From: Flavobacterium sp. 90
Lineage (GTDB): Bacteria > Bacteroidota > Bacteroidia > Flavobacteriales > Flavobacteriaceae
NCBI RefSeq assembly: GCF_004339525.1
Contig: NZ_SMGE01000001.1
Location: 2,046,001-2,110,000 of the forward strand
Direction of reading: 5' to 3'
DNA: 64,000 bases
Under the pieces are notes generated by a model. It saw nothing but the letters and a program-made list of their open reading frames with translations, had not been told where the DNA came from and ran no database searches. Position numbers and translations under genes: made by a program. Below are positions 33,616-42,990 of the stretch, in pieces. Position 1 is the stretch's first letter, and each line of letters begins with the position of its first letter.

Positions 33616-35016
33616 TCAAACTTCTGTAGAAATAGGCAATCTCCCTTCTTTTATTGCTTCTAACATTCTATTATAATCTGAATCATTTTGATTGGCATAC
33701 GAAATAGAAAATCTCGAAATTGCATTGGCAAATTCATTACTTTTTCCAATGTAACCAGATAACACTGATGGATCTCCTGTGCGAGCATGTGCTCTGGCAA
33801 GTGCCCATCCGCAGGCTTTTGCATAATCTGCCATATTTTTTGCCTTCATAATTTCAAGAACCGGTTTTACTTTTGCGTCCCGAAGCTGACGGATATAAAA
33901 GAACTTACCATGATCATCGTTTGTCCAGCCTAAAAACATATCCGATGCAGATTGCATCAATTTTTGTCCCATTACGATTCTTTCGCCCTGATGACTATAT
34001 TTTCCTTTTATTTTTACATTAGGTTCCAACACACTCTGCCTTGCTTCTTTAAACTGTAAGAAAATAGGTTCGCCTGTTGCCGACATTAACAAACTAATGC
34101 CACATAGTGTTCCTACGCTTCCCACACCTACAACTTTTATAGCCAAATCATGCAAAGTATATCGGCTTAAAAGCACTTTTTTTTCATCAGACAAAGTTTC
34201 GAGATAACGATTATGAATGCTTTCGGCTTCTTTCAAAATTCGTTTTCCTTCTTCTCCTGAAGGATGAAAAATCAAAGGAGGATCATCTTTTATTCTCGCT
34301 TGCGAACCTTCCTGATAAGTCATTTTAGCAAACTCTTTTTCGTGAGCCGTATATTCTGCTGCTTTTTTTATCCGTTTTTGCTGAAACGATTTTATCTCTT
34401 CGTCCTCGCCTTTTTCAATCAATTCAGCAAGATCAATATCAGCATACCAAATTTGAAGCGCCGATAATTTGCTGTAATCTAACATATGTCTCTTGTAACT
34501 GTCTGCAACATGCCAGGCGAATTCTTTACAAACTTTATTCGTAAATTTTCTCCATCTTCCGGCAATTACAAAACTGGCAGCAAGTCTTTTTACATCCCAT
34601 TCCCATGGTCCCGGAAATGTTTCATCAAAATCATTAATATCAAAGACCAATTTGCGCTCTGGAGTTGCAAATCCTCCAAAATTCATTAAATGACAATCAC
34701 CACAAAGCTGAAGATCGATTCCTGTACTAGGCGTTTGTGCTAAATCTGCGGCCATAATTGCAGCAGCTCCTCTATAAAATGCAAAAGGCGATTCCATCAT
34801 TCGACTATATCTAATAGGCAATAAATTTTCGATTCTTCCGATGCTCGTTTTGATTAAAATTTCAACGGGATCTTCACGATTTTCTGCCGGATTCCATTCC
34901 TGATGAACAGAACGAGGCGTAACTTTTCTTATCGCAACGCCCTGATCAAAACGATTTGCTTTTGATACCGCGGGATCAAATCTGTTTTCGTTGCTTTCTT
35001 TAAACTCGTCAGTCAT
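33616..35016 (-). CDS. DUF2252 protein (kinase-like fold)
   Basis: 466 residues, no signal peptide. The DUF2252 motifs are intact: SPFAFYRGAAAIMAADLA (77-94), LQLCGDCHLMNFGGF (102-116) and LVFDINDFDE (123-132). The GDCHLMNFG and DFDE pair mimics the catalytic loop and metal site of aminoglycoside-phosphotransferase-like kinases, so a small-molecule or protein kinase role is plausible but unproven. First gene of the DUF2252-DUF2092-DUF6515 operon, and the only cytoplasmic member. Confidence 0.85.
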   Translation of the reverse strand: MTDEFKESNENRFDPAVSKANRFDQGVAIRKVTPRSVHQEWNPAENREDPVEILIKTSIGRIENLLPIRYSRMMESPFAFYRGAAAIMAADLAQTPSTGIDLQLCGDCHLMNFGGFATPERKLVFDINDFDETFPGPWEWDVKRLAASFVIAGRWRKFTNKVCKEFAWHVADSYKRHMLDYSKLSALQIWYADIDLAELIEKGEDEEIKSFQQKRIKKAAEYTAHEKEFAKMTYQEGSQARIKDDPPLIFHPSGEEGKRILKEAESIHNRYLETLSDEKKVLLSRYTLHDLAIKVVGVGSVGTLCGISLLMSATGEPIFLQFKEARQSVLEPNVKIKGKYSHQGERIVMGQKLMQSASDMFLGWTNDDHGKFFYIRQLRDAKVKPVLEIMKAKNMADYAKACGWALARAHARTGDPSVLSGYIGKSNEFANAISRFSISYANQNDSDYNRMLEAIKEGRLPISTEV

Positions 35017-35239
35017 AACTTTTAATTTTCTTTTCTTTTAAAAAGTAAATCTGTTGTATAAACTACCCAGACTGGAACATTTTATGTCATTCTCTGAACA
35101 TTTTTTTAGCATTGGCAGACAGAACTGATACAATTAAAACAAACCTTTTTTAGAAACCTTGGTATTCTTCAAATACAATTCTGTTAGTTCAATTGAAGAT
35201 TGTTTTTCTATACGTTTGATAATCAAAAATTCATGCTCT

Positions 35240-36691
35240 TTATTTCACCTCACTAACATCTCCCATTTTCCAGGTTTTATCAAAAAATCCTTTTTCTGGT
35301 CCATAAAATCGTGCGAGTAACTCAAATTTACCTTTAGGATCTGTTGGCACCCAATTTGATTCTTTTCCTGATGGAGCTTTTGCCCCAAAATAAATATCTA
35401 CAGAACCATCACTGTTTTTCTGAAGTCCCGGTGTTGTAGACGCACGACTGAAATATTTCATACCTTTAATCAAAGCATGGGTTTCTCTGTCATAAGCCGT
35501 TACTGACCAATATAATTTGACAGGTACATTTGCCGGTAGATGCAATTGGTATGTCTTGGATCCATCAAATGACTGGCCTTTATCATCTTTAATAGACATT
35601 AAATAAAATTGTCCTGTACCTAGGTGTTTTGCACTGAAATAAGCCATAGAATAACTTATTGCTCTCTCGCTTACCGGATAGATATTAGGAGCCTGATAAT
35701 TTGACATTATTGCTTTTACCACATCCGGAGATGCTGGCAATGCCCAGTTTGTATTATCGTAATATGGCGGTTTAAAAATATTTTCATATTGTTTATCTAC
35801 CCACGTGTGAGCATCTTTTATGGCCGCATTAAGTATTTCTTTTCGTCTGGCATCTGCTTCAAATGGTTTTCCTTTTTCAATGCCAATTGTTTTTAGAAAA
35901 TCAATCATAACTAAGTCTCGCGTTAACCAAGGCTCACGTTGTACAAATTCATTAAGAGTTTCGAAAAAATGAAAATTATATGGAATTGTATTGCTGAAAT
36001 CTACTTCAAGTAAATCCGTAAACTTTGTGGCCGGTGGATTTGAAGCTTGAGAATATGGATAAATTTTTATCTTTTTACCATAATCTGTTGCTCTTTTTAA
36101 ATCAGCAGTGCTTCCATCTGTAAGATTTGAGCGAAGTATTGCAAAACCTGTATAAGTAGACGAAGGCATTGGAATATAACCTTGTGGCACTTTATCTTTA
36201 TAATCAGGTGGCAGAATAATATATTTCCCTCCTTTTCCTTTATCTACTCCCGCAGGACCAATATCTTCTATAGCTGTCTGCCATCCGTCATCGAGACTTC
36301 CTGTTAACGAAGAGACTCCTTCAGCAGGTGGAATTTCTAATACAACCGGTCCTTTTCTGGTATCATATAATGGATTTATATAAATAACATCAGGATTTGG
36401 TGTTAGAGTTTGATTTTTAGAATTAATTAATCCGGACCAAAATACAATTTGATTAAAATCGCCTTTTGCCTTTTTCAAACTCTCATTAAGCAATTCAAAA
36501 TTTACCGCAGGAATTCCCCAAATTACAGCTTCAACAGCACGATTATATATAATTTGTTCTTCTAAATTTGCAGGTTTAAAAGTAGATTCTTGTTCAGCGT
36601 CAGTAGTGGTCGTTGTTTCATTGTTTGTCGTAGACTTTGTACAACTAACTAAAAAGCTAATAAATACAATTAATGCAATTTTTAATTTCAT
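35240..36691 (-). CDS. DUF1254/DUF1214 lipoprotein
   Basis: 483 residues. Lipobox SFLVSC (Cys17) and a Thr-rich linker (TTNNETTTTTDAE) precede the two domains. DUF1254 at about 45-190 shows YNRAVEAVIWGIPAVNFELL, then LTPNPDVIYINPLYD; DUF1214 at about 350-470 shows YWSVTAYDRETHALI. Such proteins are repeatedly found next to sulfatases and HAD phosphatases; biochemical role unknown. It is last in the sulfatase-HAD-barrel-DUF1254 gene order, 42 bp after the barrel gene. Confidence 0.85.
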   Translation of the reverse strand: MKLKIALIVFISFLVSCTKSTTNNETTTTTDAEQESTFKPANLEEQIIYNRAVEAVIWGIPAVNFELLNESLKKAKGDFNQIVFWSGLINSKNQTLTPNPDVIYINPLYDTRKGPVVLEIPPAEGVSSLTGSLDDGWQTAIEDIGPAGVDKGKGGKYIILPPDYKDKVPQGYIPMPSSTYTGFAILRSNLTDGSTADLKRATDYGKKIKIYPYSQASNPPATKFTDLLEVDFSNTIPYNFHFFETLNEFVQREPWLTRDLVMIDFLKTIGIEKGKPFEADARRKEILNAAIKDAHTWVDKQYENIFKPPYYDNTNWALPASPDVVKAIMSNYQAPNIYPVSERAISYSMAYFSAKHLGTGQFYLMSIKDDKGQSFDGSKTYQLHLPANVPVKLYWSVTAYDRETHALIKGMKYFSRASTTPGLQKNSDGSVDIYFGAKAPSGKESNWVPTDPKGKFELLARFYGPEKGFFDKTWKMGDVSEVK

Positions 36692-36733
36692 GTTTTTGTC
36701 TTTTAATGATGAAATAAACTAAAAAATGACTTT

Positions 36734-37561
36734 TTATGACCCGGGAAATACAAAAGCAACCACGGCTCTTAAACCCCAATCAGGTTTTATTTCGTGTGGT
36801 CCAACAATTGGTATCAGAGGCTGAACACTAAATTGTACTACCTGACTTCCAAATTTGGTTATTCCTCCAATAGATGGATTTAAAGAAACTAGTGTCGTAT
36901 TTCCTTCCCAGTTTTGAGTAATCTCAGCATTTACACCTAAACTGGCTCCGCTTTTATAACTATGCGAAAGAAATATTTGAGTATAAAAACTATTGACATC
37001 GGCGCGATTTTCATTTCCTGCAACAGACCAAATTTGATTGGCTAAGAAACCAACTGAAAGTCCTTTTCCCTGATGCATGACTAATACACTGGGTCCAACT
37101 CCAAATTTTTCTGTTCCTAAAAAATTTTCTGTCGCTGTTGGAATTAAAAAAGCAGGTCCAAAACCCAGAATAATTCCTTTTGTTTTGGGTGCAAAAAAAG
37201 CAGTTACTGTTGCATCACTTAACCCAAATTGATGGGTGTTTTCACCTGTAATATCTCTTTGATCTACCACTGGAAGAATATAACGTGTAATCAGATTTAA
37301 ATTATCACTAAGCTTAAACGGAACTACGGGTTGTATATTTATAGTATATTTTGTGCCATTATACGGGCCAATACCATAACTAAGATTGTTTTGCAAAGGC
37401 ACACTTATTAAACTTGCCACCGGATTTGCTAATTTATCTGCCAGTTCCTGAGCACTTGCTCCTGCTTTTGAATCGTCTTCTTGTGCAAATGCCGAAAAAC
37501 CAATAAAAAAACATGCCGCTGTGAATAATTTAGTGATCGTATAAAAGCTTGTATATTTCAT
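36734..37561 (-). CDS. Outer-membrane beta-barrel protein (transporter-like)
   Basis: 275 residues with signal peptide 1-26 (FSAFAQ). The body reads as beta strands (KYTINIQPVVPFKLSDNLNL, SVGFLANQIWSVAGN) and ends PDWGLRAVVAFVFPGS. The group is often labelled neuromedin U-like in databases, a name without functional meaning. Probably an outer-membrane channel serving the adjacent DUF1254, HAD and sulfatase products. Confidence 0.72.
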   Translation of the reverse strand: MKYTSFYTITKLFTAACFFIGFSAFAQEDDSKAGASAQELADKLANPVASLISVPLQNNLSYGIGPYNGTKYTINIQPVVPFKLSDNLNLITRYILPVVDQRDITGENTHQFGLSDATVTAFFAPKTKGIILGFGPAFLIPTATENFLGTEKFGVGPSVLVMHQGKGLSVGFLANQIWSVAGNENRADVNSFYTQIFLSHSYKSGASLGVNAEITQNWEGNTTLVSLNPSIGGITKFGSQVVQFSVQPLIPIVGPHEIKPDWGLRAVVAFVFPGS

Positions 37562-37606
37562 AATTACTTTTTTTTAATCTTTTTAATTCCGTTAAAAATC
37601 AGAACA

Positions 37607-37637
37607 AAACAACCTTCGTCCAGTGAAGGTTGTTTGT
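37607..37637 (-). terminator. Hairpin between HAD and barrel genes
   Basis: Perfect 11-bp arms AAACAACCTTC / GAAGGTTGTTT with a 7-nt loop. On the minus strand it is followed by T-rich sequence, so it can end or attenuate the sulfatase-HAD transcript. Confidence 0.7.
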
Positions 37638-37660
37638 TTTTAATTTTTATTAGCTTTTAA

Positions 37661-38680
37661 TTATTTATCCGGAAATACTTTTTTCCAGTCGTCTTTCATA
37701 CTAACTACATGATACTTGTTTTTAGCAGCTGTATTTAGTGATAAATTATCCTTTTCCTGATAACTATATTCTCTGATGGAATCATTATGGTTCACAATCA
37801 ATTGAAAAGATGGATATTTACTACCCTGAGAATATTTAAGCATGGCAAGATCTCCAGCTCCTCCTTCGTTTCCGCATGCAAATACAGGTCTTTGACCAAT
37901 ATGCAACTGTATACCAACAGGTTTACCTTCTTTATCATTAAAATGATCTAAAGCAGGCTCTCTTTGAATGGTATTTTTATCGGCATCGTATTTATATTTG
38001 AATGAAGTTCCTACCACTTGATCCTTTGGTATACCATAAAAATCAGATGATATTGCACGAACTAATTCAATTGTTCCGCCGGTTACAATATATGTTTTGA
38101 ACCCATTTGCTCTCAAATAATTTAATAATTCAAGTTGCGGTTGATATCTTATTTGTTTTAAAGGAACATCTTTGCCCGGATATTTGGCACCTGCAAAAAA
38201 CTCTTTAGTATTGGCTTCAAACTCGTCTTCGGTTAAACCGGTATGAGTTGCAGCTACTAATTCTATAAGAGCTTTGTCTCCGCCTTTTTCAAAAAAGGTT
38301 TTATCTTTTTCTACTACAGCTTTAAAAGGTTGTTTTTGAGCTAAAGCAGGATTTGCTTCAACCATTTTTTTTACTCTGTAAAAAGCAAATAATTCCTGAA
38401 CATAAGGCTTCTCAGCCCAAAGTGTTCCATCATTATCAAATGTGGCAATTCTATCCTCAACCGGAATAAAATCAGGAGTTCCTTCTTTTGTTACTTTAGT
38501 AACATAATCAATAATGTCTTTTTTCAATGCTCCGTCGTTCCAGCTTGGTAACGGATCACCGCTGGTTGCAACTGTTGCTGCACTATCTTTAGGATCAGTA
38601 GTTGTAGTAACGTTTTCAGATTTTTTGCACGAGATCAGCAAAAATAAAAATAGGGGCAATATATATACTCTTTTATACAT
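37661..38680 (-). CDS. HAD-superfamily phosphatase, lipoprotein
   Basis: 339 residues. Lipobox FLLISC (Cys18). HAD motif I is ATFDNDGTLW (Asp82 nucleophile, Asp84), motif II lies in YIVTGGT, and the late acidic motif is in ACGNEGGAGDLAMLKY. All catalytic residues appear intact, with a helical cap between motifs I and II. As a lipoprotein it would act in the periplasm, hydrolysing a phosphate ester. It follows the sulfatase gene by 74 bp. Confidence 0.85.
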   Translation of the reverse strand: MYKRVYILPLFLFLLISCKKSENVTTTTDPKDSAATVATSGDPLPSWNDGALKKDIIDYVTKVTKEGTPDFIPVEDRIATFDNDGTLWAEKPYVQELFAFYRVKKMVEANPALAQKQPFKAVVEKDKTFFEKGGDKALIELVAATHTGLTEDEFEANTKEFFAGAKYPGKDVPLKQIRYQPQLELLNYLRANGFKTYIVTGGTIELVRAISSDFYGIPKDQVVGTSFKYKYDADKNTIQREPALDHFNDKEGKPVGIQLHIGQRPVFACGNEGGAGDLAMLKYSQGSKYPSFQLIVNHNDSIREYSYQEKDNLSLNTAAKNKYHVVSMKDDWKKVFPDK

Positions 38681-38700
38681 GATATTGATTTTTTTAAGGG

Positions 38701-38738
38701 AAATAGAACTTGAATTAGGGTAAACTCAAGTTCTATTT
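38701..38738 (-). terminator. Hairpin between sulfatase and HAD genes
   Basis: 13-bp perfect arms AAATAGAACTTGA / TCAAGTTCTATTT with a 12-nt loop; intragenic-spacer terminator or mRNA-stabilising stem. Confidence 0.6.
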
Positions 38739-38754
38739 TGGTTACTATATTTTT

Positions 38755-40428
38755 TTATTTTTTCTTTTTGGCTGCTTCAACCTCTTCTTTCACTTTAGGT
38801 AAAACATTTTTCTCTACAAATTTATTTGCCTTAATTTGCGCAAGTGTTTCATCCATAATAGTATAAGGAGAGAAACTTGGCGGAATAGAACGAGGAGGAT
38901 AATCTTTAAAGGTTTCTGCAAAGGTCACAACATCTCCAATTACACCATAAATCTGACCTATATGGTTCAATTGCCAATCCCAAAAAGTATTTGATGTTAT
39001 ATCTGCTCTTTCATAAGGATCCTGATAAAGATTGAATATTTTCTGCAATCTTAATTTTGTAAAAGGCTCTGCCCAAACTCCTAACGTACCTTCTAAACGC
39101 TGTTCTGCAAAAACATATTTATAATCGCCTTCACGCAAACCAACTAAAAGTCCGTCATCATCAGAATAAAAGAATTTATCTCTTTTACTTTCTGACTTAC
39201 CACGCAACAAATCAGATTGATCAAAACCATCTAAATGAACTTTATAAGTATTACCATTTGCTTTATATCCAGTTAGTAATTTTTTAGTTAAATCCGGTTC
39301 TCCTGCAATTGAAGCCAAAGTTGGCATCCAATCGTTATGAGACATTAATTCGTTTGATACTTGCCCTGGTTTGATTACACCTGGCCAACGTACTAAACAA
39401 GGAACACGGAAAGCACCTTCCCAGTTTGTGTTTTTCTCAGATCTGAAAGGTGTCATAGCAGCATCAGGCCATGTGTTCATATGAGGTCCGTTATCTGTAG
39501 AATAAACTACAATAGTATTGTCTGCAATTCCCAGATCATCTAGCGCTTTTAACAAGGTTCCAACAGTAATGTCATGTTCGATCATACCATCATTGTATTC
39601 GCTATCACCATGTTTATATTTACCACGATTTTCTGCTCTTACGTGAGTACGCAAGTGCATACGAGTTCCGTTCCACCAGCAAAAAAATGGTTTACCTGCA
39701 GCAGTTTGTCTCTTAATAAAATCTATGGCTGCTGCTGATGTTTCATCATCAACTGTTTCCATTCTTTTTTTAGTAAGCGCTCCGGTATCTTCAATTTTTT
39801 GTTTTCCAATTTTTCCAAAACGAGGATCAACAGTTGCATCATCTGTACTGGTTGCAGTACATTTTAAAACACCTCTTGGTCCATATTTAGCTAAATAAGC
39901 AGGATCTTTAGGATAATCAGGCAATTCTGGCTCCTCTTCTGCGTTTAAGTGATATAGGTTTCCAAAAAATTCATCAAAACCATTTACTGTTGGCAGGTTT
40001 TCATTTCGGTCACCAAGATGGTTTTTTCCAAATTGACCCGTAGCATAACCCAGGCTTTTCATGATTCCTCCAATAGAAGGATCTAATTGGCTCATACCCA
40101 TTGGAGCACCAGGATAGCCCACTTTAGTCAAACCAGTTCTGATTCCGTGCTGTCCTGTTACTAATGCGGCGCGACCAGCTGTACAACTTTGTTCTCCATA
40201 ATATTGTAAAAAACGTTCCCCTTCAGCTCCAATTCGGTCAATATTAGGAGTTGTATACCCCATTAAACCACTACTATAAGCACTAATGTTACTTATACCA
40301 ATATCATCTCCCCAAATTATCAGAACATTGGGTTTTTTAGTATTTTGTGCTTGTGTGATTGAAAAACAAGCTAATGCAAATAGCATCATCGAGTTTCGAA
40401 TTCCAATTTTAAATTTACTTTGTTTCAT
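38755..40428 (-). CDS. Exported arylsulfatase (formylglycine type)
   Basis: 557 residues. Signal peptide 1-28 (ITQAQ). Metal ligands are in LIIWGDDIG (Asp41/Asp42). The formylglycine site SCTAGRAALVTGQ has Cys82 in a CTAGR context; the position usually occupied by Pro (CxPxR) is Ala, a known subgroup. A second metal site is YSTDNGPHMNTW. It hydrolyses sulfate esters in the periplasm once Cys82 is converted to formylglycine. No maturase gene (FGE or anSME) lies in the window, so activation needs one elsewhere. First gene of the sulfatase-HAD-barrel-DUF1254 row. Confidence 0.9.
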   Translation of the reverse strand: MKQSKFKIGIRNSMMLFALACFSITQAQNTKKPNVLIIWGDDIGISNISAYSSGLMGYTTPNIDRIGAEGERFLQYYGEQSCTAGRAALVTGQHGIRTGLTKVGYPGAPMGMSQLDPSIGGIMKSLGYATGQFGKNHLGDRNENLPTVNGFDEFFGNLYHLNAEEEPELPDYPKDPAYLAKYGPRGVLKCTATSTDDATVDPRFGKIGKQKIEDTGALTKKRMETVDDETSAAAIDFIKRQTAAGKPFFCWWNGTRMHLRTHVRAENRGKYKHGDSEYNDGMIEHDITVGTLLKALDDLGIADNTIVVYSTDNGPHMNTWPDAAMTPFRSEKNTNWEGAFRVPCLVRWPGVIKPGQVSNELMSHNDWMPTLASIAGEPDLTKKLLTGYKANGNTYKVHLDGFDQSDLLRGKSESKRDKFFYSDDDGLLVGLREGDYKYVFAEQRLEGTLGVWAEPFTKLRLQKIFNLYQDPYERADITSNTFWDWQLNHIGQIYGVIGDVVTFAETFKDYPPRSIPPSFSPYTIMDETLAQIKANKFVEKNVLPKVKEEVEAAKKKK

Positions 40429-40462
40429 GGTACTAAAAATTTGTTATTAATTCTTATTTGCT

Positions 40463-40470
40463 CAAATATA
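40463..40470 (-). promoter_or_regulatory. Candidate -7 element for the sulfatase gene
   Basis: The minus strand reads TATATTTG, 35 bp before the start codon; no good -33 box. The twin palindromes at 40641-40712 lie about 170-240 bp further upstream. Confidence 0.45.
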
Positions 40471-40640
40471 GGAAAAATACTACGCATAAATTTTTGTAAA
40501 GAGAAATAAATTTGGTTCGTTCCAGATTTTTTTATTTTTTTTGAGGCTAATTTGGAACAGGAATTTTCTTAACTTTTTATTAACTATCTCAAAAATAGCT
40601 AATAAAAAAACGAACAATAGCATTTATACGGCTTGACATT

Positions 40641-40662
40641 GTTTCATTTTATAAAATGAAAC
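40641..40662. promoter_or_regulatory. 22-bp palindrome, operator-like, site 1
   Basis: GTTTCATTTTATAAAATGAAAC is a perfect palindrome. Site 2 begins exactly 50 bp later and differs only in the two central bases; both are followed by ATGAAA. Confidence 0.7.
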
Positions 40663-40690
40663 ATGAAAAATGCCTTTTTCATTTGATGAC

Positions 40691-40712
40691 GTTTCATTTT
40701 GCAAAATGAAAC
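40691..40712. promoter_or_regulatory. 22-bp palindrome, operator-like, site 2
   Basis: GTTTCATTTTGCAAAATGAAAC is a perfect palindrome with the same 10-bp half-site as site 1. The rest of the 512-bp gap (40429-40940) shows no gene; it is AT-rich, with a terminator at its right end. Confidence 0.7.
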
Positions 40713-40893
40713 ATGAAATAATAAGGAAGTTATGAAGCAAGAAATAAATTCTAAAAATGGAAAAGGAGAGGAAAAAATTCTCTATAAAAAGAATCTTTTA
40801 TAATGATTTATAAATTCTATTTTAAAAATTACTTTTTTGAACAACTCAAAAGAAATCGCAAATCTTAGTCTAAAATAAATTTTTGAGCATAAA

Positions 40894-40921
40894 AAAAGCC
40901 ATTCGGTATCGAATGGCTTTT
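40894..40921 (-). terminator. Terminator of pyk
   Basis: 12-bp perfect arms AAAAGCCATTCG / CGAATGGCTTTT, GTAT loop, followed by T-rich sequence on the minus strand. Confidence 0.85.
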
Positions 40922-40940
40922 GTATAATTTTAAAAGAAAA

Positions 40941-42371
40941 TTACTCTATTTCAGAAACTCTCATGGTGTTAACCATTCCTTTATCTTTAATTGGCATTGC
41001 TGCAAGGTTAATCAAATAATCACCTTTTACAACATATCCTTTTTCTCTTGCAATTTCGTTAACATCAGTTACAGTATCATCTGTACTTTCGTCTTTATCA
41101 TAGAAGTATGATTTTACTCCCCATAATAAATTCAATTGTGTTAAGATTCTTTTGTTTGAAGTAAACACTAAAATATGTGCAGATGGTCTCCAAGCTGAAA
41201 TTTGAAAAGCCGTGTAACCACTATTTGTTAAAGTACAAATTGCTTTAGCTTTGATTTCATTTGCTAATAAAGCTGCCTGATGACAAACTGTTTTAGTAAT
41301 AAAACGTTTTGTTTTAATTTGTGGTGTATTTTGTGGAACGTGAATTAACTCAGAATCCTCAACAGCCTCACAAATTTGAGTCATTTTTTGAATTACTTGT
41401 ACCGGATAATTTCCTGTAGCAGTTTCTCCAGATAACATTACAGCATCAGCACCATCCATTACAGAGTTTGCAACGTCGTTTACTTCAGCTCTTGTTGGAG
41501 TTAAACTAGTAATCATTGTCTCCATCATTTGTGTTGCAACGATAACAGGAATTCTAGCTGTTTTTGCTCTGCGGATCAAATCTTTTTGAACCAATGGTAC
41601 TTCATGCGCAGGAAGTTCAACTCCTAAATCTCCACGAGCAACCATTAAAGCGTCACAATATGCTACAATTTTGTCCATGTTCTCAAGAGCTTCCGGCATT
41701 TCAATTTTTGCAACAATTGGAATTTTATATTCTGAATGTTTAGCGATCAATTCTTGTAGATCTTGTAAATCACGTGGTGTTTTTACAAACGAAAGTGCGA
41801 TCCAGTCTACTTTTTGCTCAATTGCAAAAATTGCATCAGCAATATCTTTTTCAGTTAAAGCCGGTAAAGAAATTTTAGTATTTGGTAAGTTAACTCCTTT
41901 TTTAGATTTTAACTCTCCACCTTGAATTACTTTAGCAACAACTTCTGTTTTTTTATCTGTAGAAAGAATTTCGAAAATCAATTTACCATCATCAAGTAAA
42001 ATACGCTCTCCAGGGTTAACATCATTTGGGAAATTTTGATATTTCATGAACACTTTTTGAGCTGTTCCAATAATATCTTCAGCAGTTGTAAAAGTGATAG
42101 TATCACCATCATGTACTACTGTTCCTTCTTCCATTACACCAACTCTAAGTTTTGGTCCTTGCAAATCTCCAAGGATTGCTGTTGTATAACCAAACTCTTC
42201 GTTTAGACCTCTAATAATATTAATTTTGTCCTTTACACCTTCGTAATCAGCATGCGAAAAATTGACTCTAAACACATTAACACCTGCATCGATCATATCC
42301 TTGATAATCTCTCTCGTACTACATGCAGGCCCAAGTGTAGCAACAATTTTGGTTTTCTTGTTTGTTAACAT
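40941..42371 (-). CDS. pyk: Pyruvate kinase
   Basis: 476 residues. Converts phosphoenolpyruvate and ADP to pyruvate and ATP. Seen: N-terminal TKIVATLGPACSTREIIKDM, the active-site region VDWIALSFVKTPRDLQ, KIEMPEALENMDKI (catalytic Lys and metal-binding Glu), ARGDLGVELP, and VIVATQMMETMI. Length and order of domains A-B-C are normal. The IPExxxVDY-family gene lies 5 bp upstream of its translational start region, so the two are probably cotranscribed with rnc. Confidence 0.97.
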   Translation of the reverse strand: MLTNKKTKIVATLGPACSTREIIKDMIDAGVNVFRVNFSHADYEGVKDKINIIRGLNEEFGYTTAILGDLQGPKLRVGVMEEGTVVHDGDTITFTTAEDIIGTAQKVFMKYQNFPNDVNPGERILLDDGKLIFEILSTDKKTEVVAKVIQGGELKSKKGVNLPNTKISLPALTEKDIADAIFAIEQKVDWIALSFVKTPRDLQDLQELIAKHSEYKIPIVAKIEMPEALENMDKIVAYCDALMVARGDLGVELPAHEVPLVQKDLIRRAKTARIPVIVATQMMETMITSLTPTRAEVNDVANSVMDGADAVMLSGETATGNYPVQVIQKMTQICEAVEDSELIHVPQNTPQIKTKRFITKTVCHQAALLANEIKAKAICTLTNSGYTAFQISAWRPSAHILVFTSNKRILTQLNLLWGVKSYFYDKDESTDDTVTDVNEIAREKGYVVKGDYLINLAAMPIKDKGMVNTMRVSEIE

Positions 42372-42376
42372 TTTTT

Positions 42377-42865
42377 TTAAAAAATTAGATTGTTTTTTGA
42401 TTTTATTTTGTTCGTATCCACAACATAAATTGCTGCAATACTCTCTATGGTATTTAGTTGTTGTTGAATTTCTGAAAAATCAATAGTCTCTTCACTATTT
42501 TCTATTTTCAGGAAAAAATCCACTTTTTTGAATTCAGGAAGTAAATGAATTGTTGTGGAGACCTCACTTGTCTCATTGGAAAACAAATCTTGGAAATCAT
42601 TCGTACTCACAGAAATGATTTCATTTTTATTCTGAATTAAATTCCATGAAATTGCCTTTTCGGAATCATAATAATAGAATCTCGAAAAATTTGCCTCACC
42701 TTCTTTTGTTTGAGCGTGGATCTCGTTCTTGCTCTTACTTAGGTTTATCGGAAGGTTTTTATTGATAAAATAAGCCAATCTATAATCTTCTAATGAAGTA
42801 TGAATTGCCATTAAATAATAATCAATTTCGTCAAATTCGTCTAAATCCAATCTATGAATAGCCAT
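42377..42865 (-). CDS. IPExxxVDY-family protein
   Basis: 162 residues from the ATG at 42865 (MAIHRLDLDEFDEIDYYLMA), preferred over an ATG at 42880 since the family begins here. The family signature appears as LLPEFKKVDFFL, close to the IPExxxVDY consensus. Small soluble protein restricted to Bacteroidota, function unknown, usually placed between rnc and pyk as it is here. Confidence 0.82.
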   Translation of the reverse strand: MAIHRLDLDEFDEIDYYLMAIHTSLEDYRLAYFINKNLPINLSKSKNEIHAQTKEGEANFSRFYYYDSEKAISWNLIQNKNEIISVSTNDFQDLFSNETSEVSTTIHLLPEFKKVDFFLKIENSEETIDFSEIQQQLNTIESIAAIYVVDTNKIKSKNNLIF

Positions 42866-42990
42866 ATCATGAAAAATCAAGGTGTAAATATACTATTTCT
42901 ATCGGAGCATCAATAGTTATGATGTGTATGTTTTTGTTAATTTATAAACGAAAACGTTATAGCATTAAGAAAGTTACAGCAATTTTGCTG

